A DNA stretch of 64,000 nucleotides from Arthrobacter psychrochitiniphilus (GCF_003185915.1 NZ_QHLZ01000010.1:57446-121445); one strand, 5' to 3'; shown: positions 1-10,574, counted from the stretch's first letter. Translations and numbers: made by a program. The notes: generated by a model not told the origin, from the sequence alone.

Positions 1-1
1 C

Positions 2-1126
2 ATGGTGGGCGGCAACAGCGTTGAATTGCTCCCGGACTACCATGGCTCCATTGCCGCCATGGCCCGTGAGATTGATGCGGCACAGCGCTTTGTGCACGTG
101 GAATTTTATATATTGGTCCACGATGCAGCCACCAAGCCCTTCTTTGATGCGTTGGAGCGAGCTTGCCAGCGGGGCGTGACAGTGCGGGTGCTCAGCGACC
201 ACCTGGCCTCCTTGATGAACCCTGGCAGGAAGGAGACCTTGTCGCGGCTGGCTGTGATGGGTGCCGAATACCACGCTATGCTGCCCTTGCGTCCGTGGAA
301 AGGGAATTGGCAGCGGGTGGATCTTCGCAACCACCGCAAACTGGTGGTGGTCGACGGGCAGGTGGGCTTTGCTGGATCGCAAAACATGGTTCATGAGAGT
401 TACAACAAGAAAAAAAACATCTCCCGCGGGCTTCGTTGGCACGAATTGATGATGCGGGTCCACGGCCCTGTGGTGCGCGAGCTCGACGCCGTTTTCGTCA
501 CCGACTGGTTTAGTGAAACCAATGTCCTGCTGGAACTGGATACCTCACCGGTTGTGCTGGACCAGGCGTCGCACCTGGTGGATGCCCAGGTGGTGCCCAG
601 CGGTCCCAGCTTTGAAAACGACAACAGCCTGAAACTCTTCGTCTCCATGATTCACCAGGCCACCGAGCGGGTCAGCATTACCAGCCCCTACTTTGTACCG
701 GAAGAATCAGTGCTGTTGGCGATCATCAGTGCGGCCGGGCGCGGCCTGTCTGTGGAACTATTCGTTTCCGAGATTGGCGACCAGGCGATGGTTTACCATG
801 CCCAACGCTCCTATTACGAGGCGTTGCTGCGCGCCGGCGTAAAAATCTACCTGTATAAATCCCCGGAAGTGCTGCATTCCAAGCACTTCAGCATCGACTC
901 GGATGTCGCAGTGATCGGCTCGTCAAACATGGACATCCGCTCGTTCTCACTGAACATGGAGATATCGGTATTGATCCACAGTGCCACCTTCGTGACACAG
1001 ATGCGCGAAGTGGAGGACGGGTACAGGGCCAACAGCAGCGAGCTTGAACTCCATGATTGGATCAAGCGGCCCCGGTGGGAGAAGTTCTGGGACAGCGCGG
1101 CCCGGCTGACCTCCAACCTGCAATAG
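2..1126 (+). CDS. cls: cardiolipin synthase (5' end outside window)
   Basis: Phospholipase-D superfamily enzyme that joins phosphatidyl groups to make cardiolipin at the cytoplasmic membrane. Two HKD motifs are visible: NHRKLVVVD with its histidine at about residue 111, and HSKHFSIDSD with its histidine at about 292, each followed by G(S)xN. Only 374 residues are present, against roughly 480 for full-length bacterial Cls, and the N-terminal membrane segments are missing. The ATG at position 2 is therefore probably internal and the gene starts before the window. It converges on the AI-2E transporter gene. Confidence 0.9.
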   Translation: MVGGNSVELLPDYHGSIAAMAREIDAAQRFVHVEFYILVHDAATKPFFDALERACQRGVTVRVLSDHLASLMNPGRKETLSRLAVMGAEYHAMLPLRPWKGNWQRVDLRNHRKLVVVDGQVGFAGSQNMVHESYNKKKNISRGLRWHELMMRVHGPVVRELDAVFVTDWFSETNVLLELDTSPVVLDQASHLVDAQVVPSGPSFENDNSLKLFVSMIHQATERVSITSPYFVPEESVLLAIISAAGRGLSVELFVSEIGDQAMVYHAQRSYYEALLRAGVKIYLYKSPEVLHSKHFSIDSDVAVIGSSNMDIRSFSLNMEISVLIHSATFVTQMREVEDGYRANSSELELHDWIKRPRWEKFWDSAARLTSNLQ

Positions 1127-1194
1127 CCTGCCCCCTCCGACGGTATCGCACCAATGGCGCGTTTTTTCACAACGCTCTCTTACTAGTGGCAGGT

Positions 1195-2211
1195 TCAGCC
1201 GTGGCCCGGTTTTGCGGTCTTGGGGCCCTTGGTGGCTTGCGGGTGCGCATCAACCAAAACTGCCCGTACAAACAGTGTGAGCGGAACGGCCATGAGAGCA
1301 CCGAGTGGTCCCAAGAGTGCGGACCAGAAGATGGCTGACAGGAAGGTCAAGGTCATGTTCAGATTGACCGAGCCGGAGACGAACTTGGGCTGGATGAGCG
1401 ACTGGATCAGCGAATTAGTCACACCGTAGAAGGCCACCACGGCGATGAACGTGGGGAGGCCGCCGGCTAAAAGGGCCATGATGGCACCCAGCGCACCCAG
1501 CGCACCCAGCGCACCCAGCGCAAGCAGCAGGATCAAGTGTAAGACGGCAACAATGGCGCCGAAAATGGTGGTCATGATCATGAATGAGCGGGACAATTTC
1601 GCGAGGTTACTCAGGGCCACCACGACCGGGGCACGCTTTTCCTTGACCACAGCAAGGATAGTGGGGAAGTAGTTGGCGTCGATGCCCATGAATATCACCA
1701 GCAGCAGCAGGAAAAGTCCGCCCGAGCCAATGCTCATCACACCGCCAAGCAGGTTGGATGCAGTGTTCAGGAGTACGCGAAGGTCAATTGAATCGGCAAT
1801 TGCACGCACTTGCTTGTCCGCGATGCCAAAGGTGTTGTGCAGGAAGACTCTCAGATCTGCATGAAATTCGGCGACCTGTGGGGTGATTTGCGGCAGAACC
1901 CAGCTCAGTTGAACGCCAGAGATCCACAATGAGGCTACAAAATGCCCCGAGCATGGCTTAGACGGACAGGATGTCTGCCATGCCAGCTTTAACAGTGGGG
2001 CACCACGAGCCATGAGCTGCTGCTTCACGGGGTAGGCACAAATCGTTAGCACTAATGCCTGAAAGACTGGGCCCAGACTTGAGGAAATGCGGCCAGTCCC
2101 GAGCAGTACAATGACGGCTGCAGCCAAACTGAAAAGGACCTTGGTTCCGGAGGAGCCATGGTTGGGGTCTGGCTCGGTTCCGATCGCTGTACTGTTGCTA
2201 GATTCGCGCAC
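1195..2211 (-). CDS. AI-2E family transporter (possibly degenerate)
   Basis: Membrane protein of the AI-2E/PerM family, recognised by its C-terminal part (SLIQPKFVSG, then LLGPLGALMAVPLTL and VDAHP). Family members have about eight membrane spans and exchange small molecules or ions; the substrate here is unknown. Two things are odd. Four perfect 9-bp tandem copies (1484-1519) encode a repeated Leu-Gly-Ala run where the family normally has a longer segment containing an FIPNIG-type loop, so about 20 residues seem to be missing. Residues around 75-95 (CPSKPCSGH) are hydrophilic and unlike the family, and read better in another frame. The only early start is GTG at 2211. The gene may be a pseudogene that remains open. 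Confidence 0.7.
   Translation of the reverse strand: MRESSNSTAIGTEPDPNHGSSGTKVLFSLAAAVIVLLGTGRISSSLGPVFQALVLTICAYPVKQQLMARGAPLLKLAWQTSCPSKPCSGHFVASLWISGVQLSWVLPQITPQVAEFHADLRVFLHNTFGIADKQVRAIADSIDLRVLLNTASNLLGGVMSIGSGGLFLLLLVIFMGIDANYFPTILAVVKEKRAPVVVALSNLAKLSRSFMIMTTIFGAIVAVLHLILLLALGALGALGALGAIMALLAGGLPTFIAVVAFYGVTNSLIQSLIQPKFVSGSVNLNMTLTFLSAIFWSALLGPLGALMAVPLTLFVRAVLVDAHPQATKGPKTAKPGHG
1484..1519. repeat. four 9-bp tandem repeats inside the AI-2E gene
   Basis: The unit GCACCCAGC is repeated four times without a mismatch. It is a multiple of three, so copy-number change adds or removes three residues (Leu-Gly-Ala on the minus strand) and keeps the frame. Confidence 0.9.
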
Positions 2212-2313
2212 ACAATGCCATCACACAGCAGTCTGGATCACCCTCCCTCAGCTCACACCGGCACTGGCGCCCACGAAAGGCCTGCCATAACGCTTGGAAC
2301 CCTCGCTCAGCCA

Positions 2314-3493
2314 GTGTTTCCACGAGACAGACTCGACCATTGGGCACAGCGCACACCCGACCTTACCGCCGCAGTATTGGGCGAAACCAGCTACACCTGG
2401 GCGCAATGGCGCACCCGAATTCTGCAGCCGACCGACGCGTTGGCGAAGGCCGGCAGCAAACGCGGGGACAGGACTCTTTCCTTCGATCTGAATCACCTGG
2501 CCATTGTGGAACTCACCTTTGCCGCCTCGGCTCTCGGTGCCGGCACCGTGGTGGGCAACTTCAGGCTTGGGCCTAGCCAACTGGCCCACATCTTGGAAGA
2601 TTCAAGACCCAAAATGGTGTTCTACTGTGCCGAGCTGAAAAGTGTGCTGGCGAAAGCCGAAGCCGAAACGCCGCTGCCGCGCATGGTTGCCATCGGTGGC
2701 GAGCACTGTGACTACGAGCAGTTCCTGGCAACCGGTGTTGTCGGTGCAACAGTTGCAACCGGATCAAACGGTGCCACAACGGGGGCTGACTATTCCGGCG
2801 TCGGGCCCCAGGATACGGTCCTGCTCATGTATAACTCCGGGACCACCGGCAAACCTAAGGGCATGGAACTGACGCACGCAAGCGTCAACGAGCACAGTGT
2901 GGTTGCCAAAGCAGGGTTTGGGATGAAGCCCGGGGAGATGACCATGGTGGGGATGCCCATGTTTCATGTGGGCGGCTCCTACTACTTCAAGGTCGGCATT
3001 TATGCCGGTGTCGAAATTGTCCACCTGCGTGAAACCTCGGCTGCCACTATGATCGGCGCCATGCTCCAGAACGAAGACCATAGGAACCCGCCCCGGTCCG
3101 AGGTTCTGCAATCTGCGGGCAAGGCCCCTTCCTGGGGTGGACATTCGGATTGCCGATCCGTTCAGCCATGAGCTCCTGTGCTCCGGCGGCGAGAACATTT
3201 ACTGCCCCGAAGTTGAGAACGTGCTCATGGCCCATCCCGAAATGGCTGAGCGGATTGTCATAGGCATCCCTGTTCCGCGCTGGGTTCAAACAGTCAACGC
3301 TGTTGTAGTGCGTGCCCCCGGCAGTATGGTGAGCGAAGCGGACATCATCGCCTTCTGCCGCGAACGCCTAGCCCACAACCAGTGCCCCACCTCGGTGGAT
3401 TTTGCGGACGAACTGCCCCGCAATGCGACGGGGAAAATTCTCAAGCGCAATCTGCGCGAACCATATTGGAGGGACCATGACCGCAACATCTAG
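2314..3493 (+). pseudogene. acyl-CoA synthetase (AMP-binding), internally deleted
   Basis: Remnant of a fatty-acyl-CoA ligase. The N-terminal half is readable from about position 2314 (FPRDRLDHWAQRTPD) and includes the AMP-binding P-loop YNSGTTGKPKGMELTH. The C-terminal end continues in another frame from about 3110 (LPGVDIRIADP, then SGGENIYCPEVENVL and PRNATGKILKR). The connecting region is gone, including the segment that normally ends in the GW-TGD motif, and about 180 residues seem to be missing in two deletions. The frame shifts at about 3060-3130. A normal enzyme has 500-550 residues. It lies directly before the SDR gene, whose start overlaps its end. No functional product is expected. 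Confidence 0.85.
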
Positions 3494-4382
3494 CAGTTCC
3501 AATAGTTCAGGCACGACGGCGGACGCGGCCTCGGGTGCCACCGTCCCGCCCGCTGGTGGGAGCCTTGCCGGCAAAACCCTGCTCATGTCTGGAGGGTCCC
3601 GCGGCATTGGCTTGGCTATCGCCGTTCGGGCAGCCCAGGATGGCGCCAACGTGGTGCTTCTGGCCAAGACTGACACCCCGGACCCGCGGCTGGCGGGCAC
3701 AATCCACACCGCCGCTGCATCCATTGAGGCGGCGGGCGGGCAGGTGCTGGCCGTGGCGGGGGACGTGCGCAACGACGACACCATCGCCTCCGCCGTTGCA
3801 CAGACGGTGGAACGCTTTGGCGGGATAGACATCGTGGTGAACAACGCCAGCGTCATCTCCCTGGACGGGACGCTGACGGTTTCACCGAAGCGGTACGACC
3901 TCATGCAAGATGTGAACGTGCGTGGTACCTTCATGCTGTCCAAGGCTGCGCTGCCGCACCTTTTGGAGGCGTCGAACCCGCATATTCTTTCGCTGTGCCC
4001 GCCGCTGAACATGTCCCAGAAATGGCTCGGTGCGAACCCGGCCTACACACTGGCCAAGTACGGCATGACGCTGACGGCGATGGGCTTCGCTGCGGAGTTC
4101 GCCGAGCAGGGCGTGGCCTCCAATACGCTGTGGCCGCGCACCACGATCGCCACGGCCGCCGTCGCCAACCTTCTCGGCGGGGAGGCGATGATCCGGCGCT
4201 CGCGGCATGCCATCATCATGGCCGACGCTGCCCACGCCATCCTCACCACCGACAGCCGCCAGTTGACGGGGCAGAACATCCTTGACGAGGAACTGCTGCG
4301 CTCCCGTGGCGAGACTGACTTCTCGCACTATGCCGTGGATCCGGCGGCGGAGCTCATGATCGACCTCTACGTGGACCCGTAA
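3477..4382 (+). CDS. short-chain dehydrogenase (HSDL2-like SDR)
   Basis: NAD(P)-dependent oxidoreductase of the SDR family, 301 residues. The nucleotide-binding glycine motif GGSRGIG, the NNAS motif and the catalytic YxxxK (YTLAKYG) are present. The stretch NPHILSLCPPLNM followed by WPRTTIATAAV is characteristic of hydroxysteroid-dehydrogenase-like-2 (HSDL2) type SDRs, which are linked to fatty-acid metabolism. The ATG at 3477 is preceded by GGAGGG, so the longer reading from 3402 is not needed. The first codons overlap the end of the broken ligase gene, so the two were once co-translated. The substrate is unknown but is probably an acyl-chain intermediate. Confidence 0.85.
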   Translation: MTATSSSSNSSGTTADAASGATVPPAGGSLAGKTLLMSGGSRGIGLAIAVRAAQDGANVVLLAKTDTPDPRLAGTIHTAAASIEAAGGQVLAVAGDVRNDDTIASAVAQTVERFGGIDIVVNNASVISLDGTLTVSPKRYDLMQDVNVRGTFMLSKAALPHLLEASNPHILSLCPPLNMSQKWLGANPAYTLAKYGMTLTAMGFAAEFAEQGVASNTLWPRTTIATAAVANLLGGEAMIRRSRHAIIMADAAHAILTTDSRQLTGQNILDEELLRSRGETDFSHYAVDPAAELMIDLYVDP

Positions 4383-4413
4383 TTACTACCTCCGCAGTCA
4401 TGGCGGAAGCCGG

Positions 4414-5061
4414 TCAGATGGCGGGAACGGCTTCTGTCACGATGACGCGCAAGGTGCTGGCCAGCAGCGTGTGGACCTGGGGTCGGGTGAGAGTTTTTCG
4501 CAGCAGCCACTCGCGGCCACCGCTGCGGACCAGTTGGGTATAAATTCGGAACATGGCCCGAATTTGTTCCCGGTTCTTGGTGCGCTCGGCCAGTCCAGTG
4601 GCGTCGATGAGCAGCTCAATTGAGTCATTTTCAGCCGCGATCAAGATTTTTTCCAAATCCGGATCCCGCCCTATACTGCCTGAACCCAGCGCCAGCCAAC
4701 TGGCACCGGAGGTCTCCAGTGAGTCCAGGAACCACGCCACCGCCACCTCCACACGTTCCTCAAAGGAGCCGTCGGGCAGCTTGGCCACCGCCACCTCTGA
4801 GACCGTGGAATTGACCTTGATGACTTCCAGGTACAGCTCGCGCTTGTTGCCGAAATAATGGTTGATGAGCCCACGGGCAACACCTGCAGCAGCGGCAATG
4901 TCGGTTGCTGAAACGTCCTCATAGGCGCGTTCATTGAACAGCTTTTGCGCACACTCAAAGATTTGTTGACGGCGTTCATCGGGGCTCAGCCGCTGCCTGC
5001 GGGGCTCGGTGCGGTCATCGGGAATCACGGTGTTGGGCCCGTCTGCATCCACGGCAGCCAT
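4414..5061 (-). CDS. TetR family transcriptional regulator
   Basis: Regulator of 215 residues with an N-terminal TetR helix-turn-helix (about residues 27-75; VSATDIAAAAGVARGLINHYF), which starts after a basic lead and is followed by an all-helical ligand domain. Its start lies 37 bp inside the 3' end of the upstream crotonase gene, so the two are co-transcribed. The 21-bp palindrome at 5930-5950, in front of that operon, is the obvious candidate operator. By analogy with FadR/PsrA/KstR-type TetR proteins it may sense an acyl-CoA and control the surrounding beta-oxidation genes; this is inferred from context. Confidence 0.88.
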   Translation of the reverse strand: MAAVDADGPNTVIPDDRTEPRRQRLSPDERRQQIFECAQKLFNERAYEDVSATDIAAAAGVARGLINHYFGNKRELYLEVIKVNSTVSEVAVAKLPDGSFEERVEVAVAWFLDSLETSGASWLALGSGSIGRDPDLEKILIAAENDSIELLIDATGLAERTKNREQIRAMFRIYTQLVRSGGREWLLRKTLTRPQVHTLLASTLRVIVTEAVPAI

Positions 5062-5903
5062 GCCGGGATACCCTCGGGCACTGTCAAGGGGAAGTGCGGC
5101 GGGCGTTTTTCCAGGAACGAGGTGACACCCTCGACGGCGTCACTGTGCCCTGGTGTGCTAGCAATCAGGCGCGAATCCACTGCATGGACGGGGACGGGTG
5201 AGTCCAAAGCGCTCAGCCGGTTGAGCATCTGCTTGATGACGGCGGTGGAGACCTCCGAGGTGTTGGCGATGAGGTCCCTGGCCAGTTCGTAGGCGGCCTC
5301 CAGTACGCCTTCGGGCTCGTGCACCGAGGTGACGAGTCCGGCGTCGAGCGCTTCCTGCGCCCCGAAAAGCCGGCCCGTCAGCATCCAGTCGCTCGCCTTG
5401 GACACTCCCACCAGGCGTGGCAGATACCAAACCGAGGCCCCCTCAGGGAAGATGCCGCGGCGGCTGAACGGGAAGGAGAAGCGGGAATCGGTGGAGGCCA
5501 GGCGGAAGTCACAGGAGAGCGTGATGGTTATGCCGCCACCCACGGACACCCCGCGCAGGGCGGCGATGACGGGCTTGTTCATGGTGTAGATGGTTTTGGA
5601 GCAGCGCCCGGCCGGTTCCTGCCAGTCCTGGGTGGAGCCGGTCATGGTCACATCAAAGCCGCCACCGCTCAGATCAGCACCCACGGAGAAGTCATTGCCA
5701 ACGCTGGTGAAAGCAACTATCTGGACCTCCGGATCGGCGTCGGCAGCCAGAAAAGCGTGCTCCAGTTCGTTTGCCATGGTCAGCGTGTAGCCGTTGCGTG
5801 CCTCGGGGCGGTTCAAGGAAACCGTGGCAATTCGCTCGGCAACGGCGTAGCTGATGGCCGTGTAGGGGAGGGGGACTTCAGCTGTCATGGTCATCGCTTT
5901 CAT
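5025..5903 (-). CDS. enoyl-CoA hydratase/isomerase family protein lacking hydratase glutamates
   Basis: Crotonase-fold protein of about 292 residues. The oxyanion-hole region (SVGADLSGGG) and the GVSVGGG helix start are present. Neither of the two glutamates of classical enoyl-CoA hydratase is conserved: GGGCE is GGGIT and GQPE is FPFS here. A glutamate further on, in FPEGASVWYLPRLVG, fits isomerase-type or other non-hydratase crotonases. The start is uncertain. The GTG at 5939 lies inside the palindromic operator and is unlikely, so ATG 5903 is chosen (5894 and 5888 are alternatives). It is the first gene of the operon with tetR and diverges from the thiolase operon. Confidence 0.82.
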   Translation of the reverse strand: MKAMTMTAEVPLPYTAISYAVAERIATVSLNRPEARNGYTLTMANELEHAFLAADADPEVQIVAFTSVGNDFSVGADLSGGGFDVTMTGSTQDWQEPAGRCSKTIYTMNKPVIAALRGVSVGGGITITLSCDFRLASTDSRFSFPFSRRGIFPEGASVWYLPRLVGVSKASDWMLTGRLFGAQEALDAGLVTSVHEPEGVLEAAYELARDLIANTSEVSTAVIKQMLNRLSALDSPVPVHAVDSRLIASTPGHSDAVEGVTSFLEKRPPHFPLTVPEGIPAWLPWMQTGPTP

Positions 5904-5929
5904 GAATGGAAAGTAAAGACTTGCGTCAT

Positions 5930-5950
5930 CTATTGACACGGTGTCAATAG
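5930..5950. promoter_or_regulatory. perfect 21-bp palindrome, probable TetR operator
   Basis: Arms CTATTGACAC and GTGTCAATAG flank a single central G at 5940. It lies between the divergent crotonase-tetR and thiolase-fadB operons, 27 bp upstream of the crotonase ATG, and it contains the TTGACA of a plausible plus-strand promoter. Size and symmetry fit a TetR-dimer site. Confidence 0.75.
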
Positions 5951-5961
5951 TCTTGCACTAT
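5933..5961 (+). promoter_or_regulatory. candidate promoter for the thiolase-fadB operon
   Basis: A consensus TTGACA (5933-5938) is followed after 17 bp by CACTAT (5956-5961). The -35 box lies inside the palindrome, so a bound repressor would block polymerase. The leader to the GTG at 6221 would be about 250 bases; no gene is visible in it. Confidence 0.45.
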
Positions 5962-6220
5962 GGGCATTATGTCAACAACTCGGCTTGTTTCCCGCTGGAT
6001 CGATGAAGATCTTTGCGACGTTGCATCCCTGGCGAGGGTTTTTTCCACCAAGGAGGCAACCCGCTCGCAGAGAAATTCGGCGGCGCCAATGGGGTCATGA
6101 AGGAGCTCATTGCCACCTCCCTCTGACGCAGCACCAACCACCCGTTCCACCAAAAAGTCAGTTTTGCCAACCGTCCGTCCGCACTGCAGCGAACGAGATG
6201 ACAATGGAAGGAAAGCTCAC

Positions 6221-7444
<1,224 letters not shown>

Positions 7445-7448
7445 GACC

Positions 7449-9629
7449 ATGAGTGAGGACAACGTGCAGCACAGCAACACCATCCGCTGGGAAAAGGACA
7501 CCGACGGCGTGGTCATCCTGACCATGGATGACCCAAACCAGTCGGCCAACACCATGAACGCTGATTACATCGCCTCTATGCAGGCAACCGTGGATCGTCT
7601 CGTGGCAGAGAAGGAGAACATCTCCGGCGTCGTGCTGACATCTGCGAAGAAGACCTTCTTCGCAGGAGGGGACCTGAAGGATCTTGTCTCTTCCACCCCG
7701 GAGGACGCGCAAAGCGTCTTTGACCTGGGCCAGCAAATCAAGGCGCAGCTGCGCACGCTGGAAACCTTCGGTAAGCCCGTGGTCGCCGCCATCAACGGTG
7801 CGGCACTGGGCGGCGGGCTGGAAATTGCCTTGGCCACCCACCACCGTATTGCATCGGACACGCGCGGCTCGGTCATCGGACTGCCGGAAGTCACGCTGGG
7901 CTTGCTGCCCGGCGGTGGTGGCATTGTGCGCACCGTGCGTCTCATGGGTGTTGTTGACGCCACCATGAAGGTGCTGCTGCAGGGACAGAAGTACAAGCCC
8001 CGCAAGGCGCTCGAGGTTGGCCTGGTTCACGAGGTTGTGGACACGGTGGAGGAACTCATTCCGGCTGCGAAGGCGTGGATTAAGTCCAATAAGGACGCCG
8101 TGCAGCCGTGGGACGTGCCCAAATACCGGATACCCGGTGGCACCCCCAGCACGCCCGCTTTCGCCGCGAATCTGCCGGCGTTCCCGGCCAACCTGCGCAA
8201 GCAGCTCAAGGGTGCCAACTACCCGGCCCCACGCGCCATTCTTGCCGCCGCTGTGGAAAGCACCCAGGTGGATGTGGACACGGCCCTGGAGATTGAATCG
8301 CGCTACTTCGTGGAAGTGGTGACTGGGGCGGTATCCACCAACATGATCAAGGCGTTCTTCTTTGACATGGGCCACATCAGCGCCGGCGGGTCCCGACCTG
8401 CCGGGTTTGAGAAGTACACGGCCAAGAAGGTCGCCGTACTGGGCGCCGGCATGATGGGTGCGGGCATAGCCTATGTGTGTGCTCGCGGCGGCATGGACGT
8501 GGTCCTGAAGGACGTCTCCCTCGAGGCGGCAGAACGCGGCAAGGCCTACTCCAAGACCCTCACCGACAAGGCCGTCTCCCGCGGCCAGCAAACCCATGAA
8601 GCGGCTGACGCCCTGCTGGCCAAGATCACCCCCACCGCAACGGCGGCGGACGTGGCCGGGGCGGACCTTGTCATCGAGGCCGTCTTTGAAAACGTGGCGG
8701 TGAAGCAGGCAGCGTTTGCGGAGATCCAGGACCTGCTGGGGGAGGACGCCGTGCTCGGCTCCAACACCTCCACCCTGCCCATTACCGAACTGGCGCAGGG
8801 GGTGAAGGATCAGGGGAACTTCATTGGCCTGCACTTCTTCTCACCCGTGGATAAGATGCCATTGCTGGAGATCATCGCCGGTAAAAACACCTCGGATGAA
8901 ACCCTGGCCAAGGCATTCGATATTGCCCAGCAAATCCGCAAGACCCCCATTGTGGTCAACGATTCCCGCGGTTTCTTCACCTCCCGTGTCATCGGCACGT
9001 TCATAAACGAAGCCATTGCCATGCTCGGCGAAGGCCTCGCTGCGCCGTCCATCGAACAAGCCGGTTTGCAGGCTGGCTACCCGGCGGCCCCGCTGCAGCT
9101 GGCAGACGAACTGAACCTGAGCCTCCTTTCCAAGATTCAAAAGGAAACCAAAGCTGGCCTGGACGCAGACAATGGGGTGCAAAAGTACCGCCACCATGCG
9201 GGCTACGACGTAGTGGATCAGATGATTGAAACGTTTGAGCGCAAGGGCAAACTCGCCGGCGCCGGCTTCTACAACTATGCCGACGGTCACCGCACAGGAC
9301 TCTGGGAAGGGCTCAAGGAAACCTACGGCGGCACAGCGGAAATCCCGTTCCAGGACATGGTGGAGCGCATGCTTTTCGCCGAGTCCTTGGAAACCGTCAA
9401 GTGCCTGGATGAGGGCGTGCTGCGCAGTGTGGAGGACGCTAACATCGGCTCCATCTTGGGCATCGGCTTCCCGGCCTGGACCGGCGGTGTGCTCCAGTAC
9501 ATGAACGGGTACCACGGTGGCCTGGCAGGTTTCGTGGCCCGCTCACGTGAGCTGGCGGCCAAGTATGGCGAACACTTCCTCCCCCCGGCTTCTCTGGTGG
9601 CCAAGGCTGAGAAGGGCGAAACTTACTGA
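7449..9629 (+). CDS. fadB: 3-hydroxyacyl-CoA dehydrogenase / enoyl-CoA hydratase fusion
   Basis: Multifunctional beta-oxidation enzyme of 726 residues. The N-terminal crotonase domain (about 15-200) keeps both hydratase glutamates (GGGLE and GLPE). The NAD-binding domain starts near residue 325 with VAVLGAGMMGAGIAY, and the dehydrogenase catalytic histidine lies in GLHFFSPVDKMPLLE. A C-terminal helical dehydrogenase domain follows. It hydrates enoyl-CoA and oxidises the product to 3-ketoacyl-CoA for the adjacent thiolase. ATG 7449 follows GGGTCTAGGACC. Its TGA overlaps the ATG of the next gene by one base, so translation is coupled. Confidence 0.94.
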   Translation: MSEDNVQHSNTIRWEKDTDGVVILTMDDPNQSANTMNADYIASMQATVDRLVAEKENISGVVLTSAKKTFFAGGDLKDLVSSTPEDAQSVFDLGQQIKAQLRTLETFGKPVVAAINGAALGGGLEIALATHHRIASDTRGSVIGLPEVTLGLLPGGGGIVRTVRLMGVVDATMKVLLQGQKYKPRKALEVGLVHEVVDTVEELIPAAKAWIKSNKDAVQPWDVPKYRIPGGTPSTPAFAANLPAFPANLRKQLKGANYPAPRAILAAAVESTQVDVDTALEIESRYFVEVVTGAVSTNMIKAFFFDMGHISAGGSRPAGFEKYTAKKVAVLGAGMMGAGIAYVCARGGMDVVLKDVSLEAAERGKAYSKTLTDKAVSRGQQTHEAADALLAKITPTATAADVAGADLVIEAVFENVAVKQAAFAEIQDLLGEDAVLGSNTSTLPITELAQGVKDQGNFIGLHFFSPVDKMPLLEIIAGKNTSDETLAKAFDIAQQIRKTPIVVNDSRGFFTSRVIGTFINEAIAMLGEGLAAPSIEQAGLQAGYPAAPLQLADELNLSLLSKIQKETKAGLDADNGVQKYRHHAGYDVVDQMIETFERKGKLAGAGFYNYADGHRTGLWEGLKETYGGTAEIPFQDMVERMLFAESLETVKCLDEGVLRSVEDANIGSILGIGFPAWTGGVLQYMNGYHGGLAGFVARSRELAAKYGEHFLPPASLVAKAEKGETY

Positions 9630-10495
9630 TGAGCCCTCTTGCCGCGGTCGGTCCCGCTTTCACCCAAGTTTGGACGGCGTTCACTGTTGATACGGCACCC
9701 ACCCCGGGTGTCGCCGTCGTGAATCTGGTGGGTCCCGGCCGCGGGAACATGATGGGGCGCGCCTTCTGGGCAGAACTGCCGCAGGTCTTTGCCGCGCTCG
9801 ACGCCGATGAATCCGTCCGGGCCGTGGTGCTCACGGGTGCCGGTAATCACTTCAGTACGGGCCTGGACGTGGCGGAGGTATTGGGCGGCTGGATGGGCAA
9901 ACTGGGTCCCGGATCCGTGGCCCAAGCAGCCCAGCGCACGGAACTGCTCGGGCTGATCCGGGAAATGCAGGCCGGCATCACGTCCGTTGCCACCTGTAGC
10001 AAGCCCGTGATTGCGGCTGTGTCCGGCTGGTGCATTGGCGGCGGAGTGGACCTGGTCAGTGCTGCGGATGTGCGGCTGGCCTCCGCCGATGCGAAGTTCA
10101 GTGTCCGGGAGGCACGGTTGGCGATCGTTGCCGACGTTGGAAGTCTCCAGCGCCTGCGCGGCATCATTGGCGAGGGTGCGCTGCGGGAACTTGCCCTGAC
10201 AGGCAAGGACATCACGGCGGAGCGGGCCGGCAGGATCGGCCTAGTCAATGACATGTATCCGGACGCGGCGGCACTTCTGGAAGCAGCGCTAGGTATGGCG
10301 GGGGAAATCGCCGCCAATTCCCCGCTGGCTGTGGCAGGCACGAAGGCTATTTTGAACGAAGATAGGGAAGAAATTGTGGCCCGCGGGCTGCGCCACGTCT
10401 CCCTGTGGAACTCCGCCTTTTTGCACAGTGAGGACCTACTTGAGGCCGTAGCTGCGATGGGGGAGCGCCGTCCGGGAGTGTTCATGGGTCACTAG
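9629..10495 (+). CDS. crotonase family, delta3,5-delta2,4-dienoyl-CoA isomerase-like
   Basis: Crotonase-fold enzyme of 288 residues. The pattern GGGVDLVSAADVRLA, then SVREARLAIVADVGSLQRL, matches dienoyl-CoA isomerases: the first hydratase glutamate is aspartate, while the glutamate and aspartate of the isomerase pair (VRE and VAD) are present. Such enzymes shift double bonds so that unsaturated fatty acids can be degraded. It is translationally coupled to fadB (TGATG overlap) and is the last intact gene of the operon before a decayed ligase fragment. Confidence 0.87.
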   Translation: MSPLAAVGPAFTQVWTAFTVDTAPTPGVAVVNLVGPGRGNMMGRAFWAELPQVFAALDADESVRAVVLTGAGNHFSTGLDVAEVLGGWMGKLGPGSVAQAAQRTELLGLIREMQAGITSVATCSKPVIAAVSGWCIGGGVDLVSAADVRLASADAKFSVREARLAIVADVGSLQRLRGIIGEGALRELALTGKDITAERAGRIGLVNDMYPDAAALLEAALGMAGEIAANSPLAVAGTKAILNEDREEIVARGLRHVSLWNSAFLHSEDLLEAVAAMGERRPGVFMGH

Positions 10496-10574
10496 AGGCT
10501 TCAAGGGATTCAAGGGTCATGATGGCATATCCACGATAAAAGTCAGAGTCGTTTTTTACCAAAAGGAGCTTTTC

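Noticed and set aside
1127..1194. terminator between cls and the AI-2E gene
   Set aside because: Only CCTGCC and GGCAGG at the edges pair; no compact stem with a T-tract.
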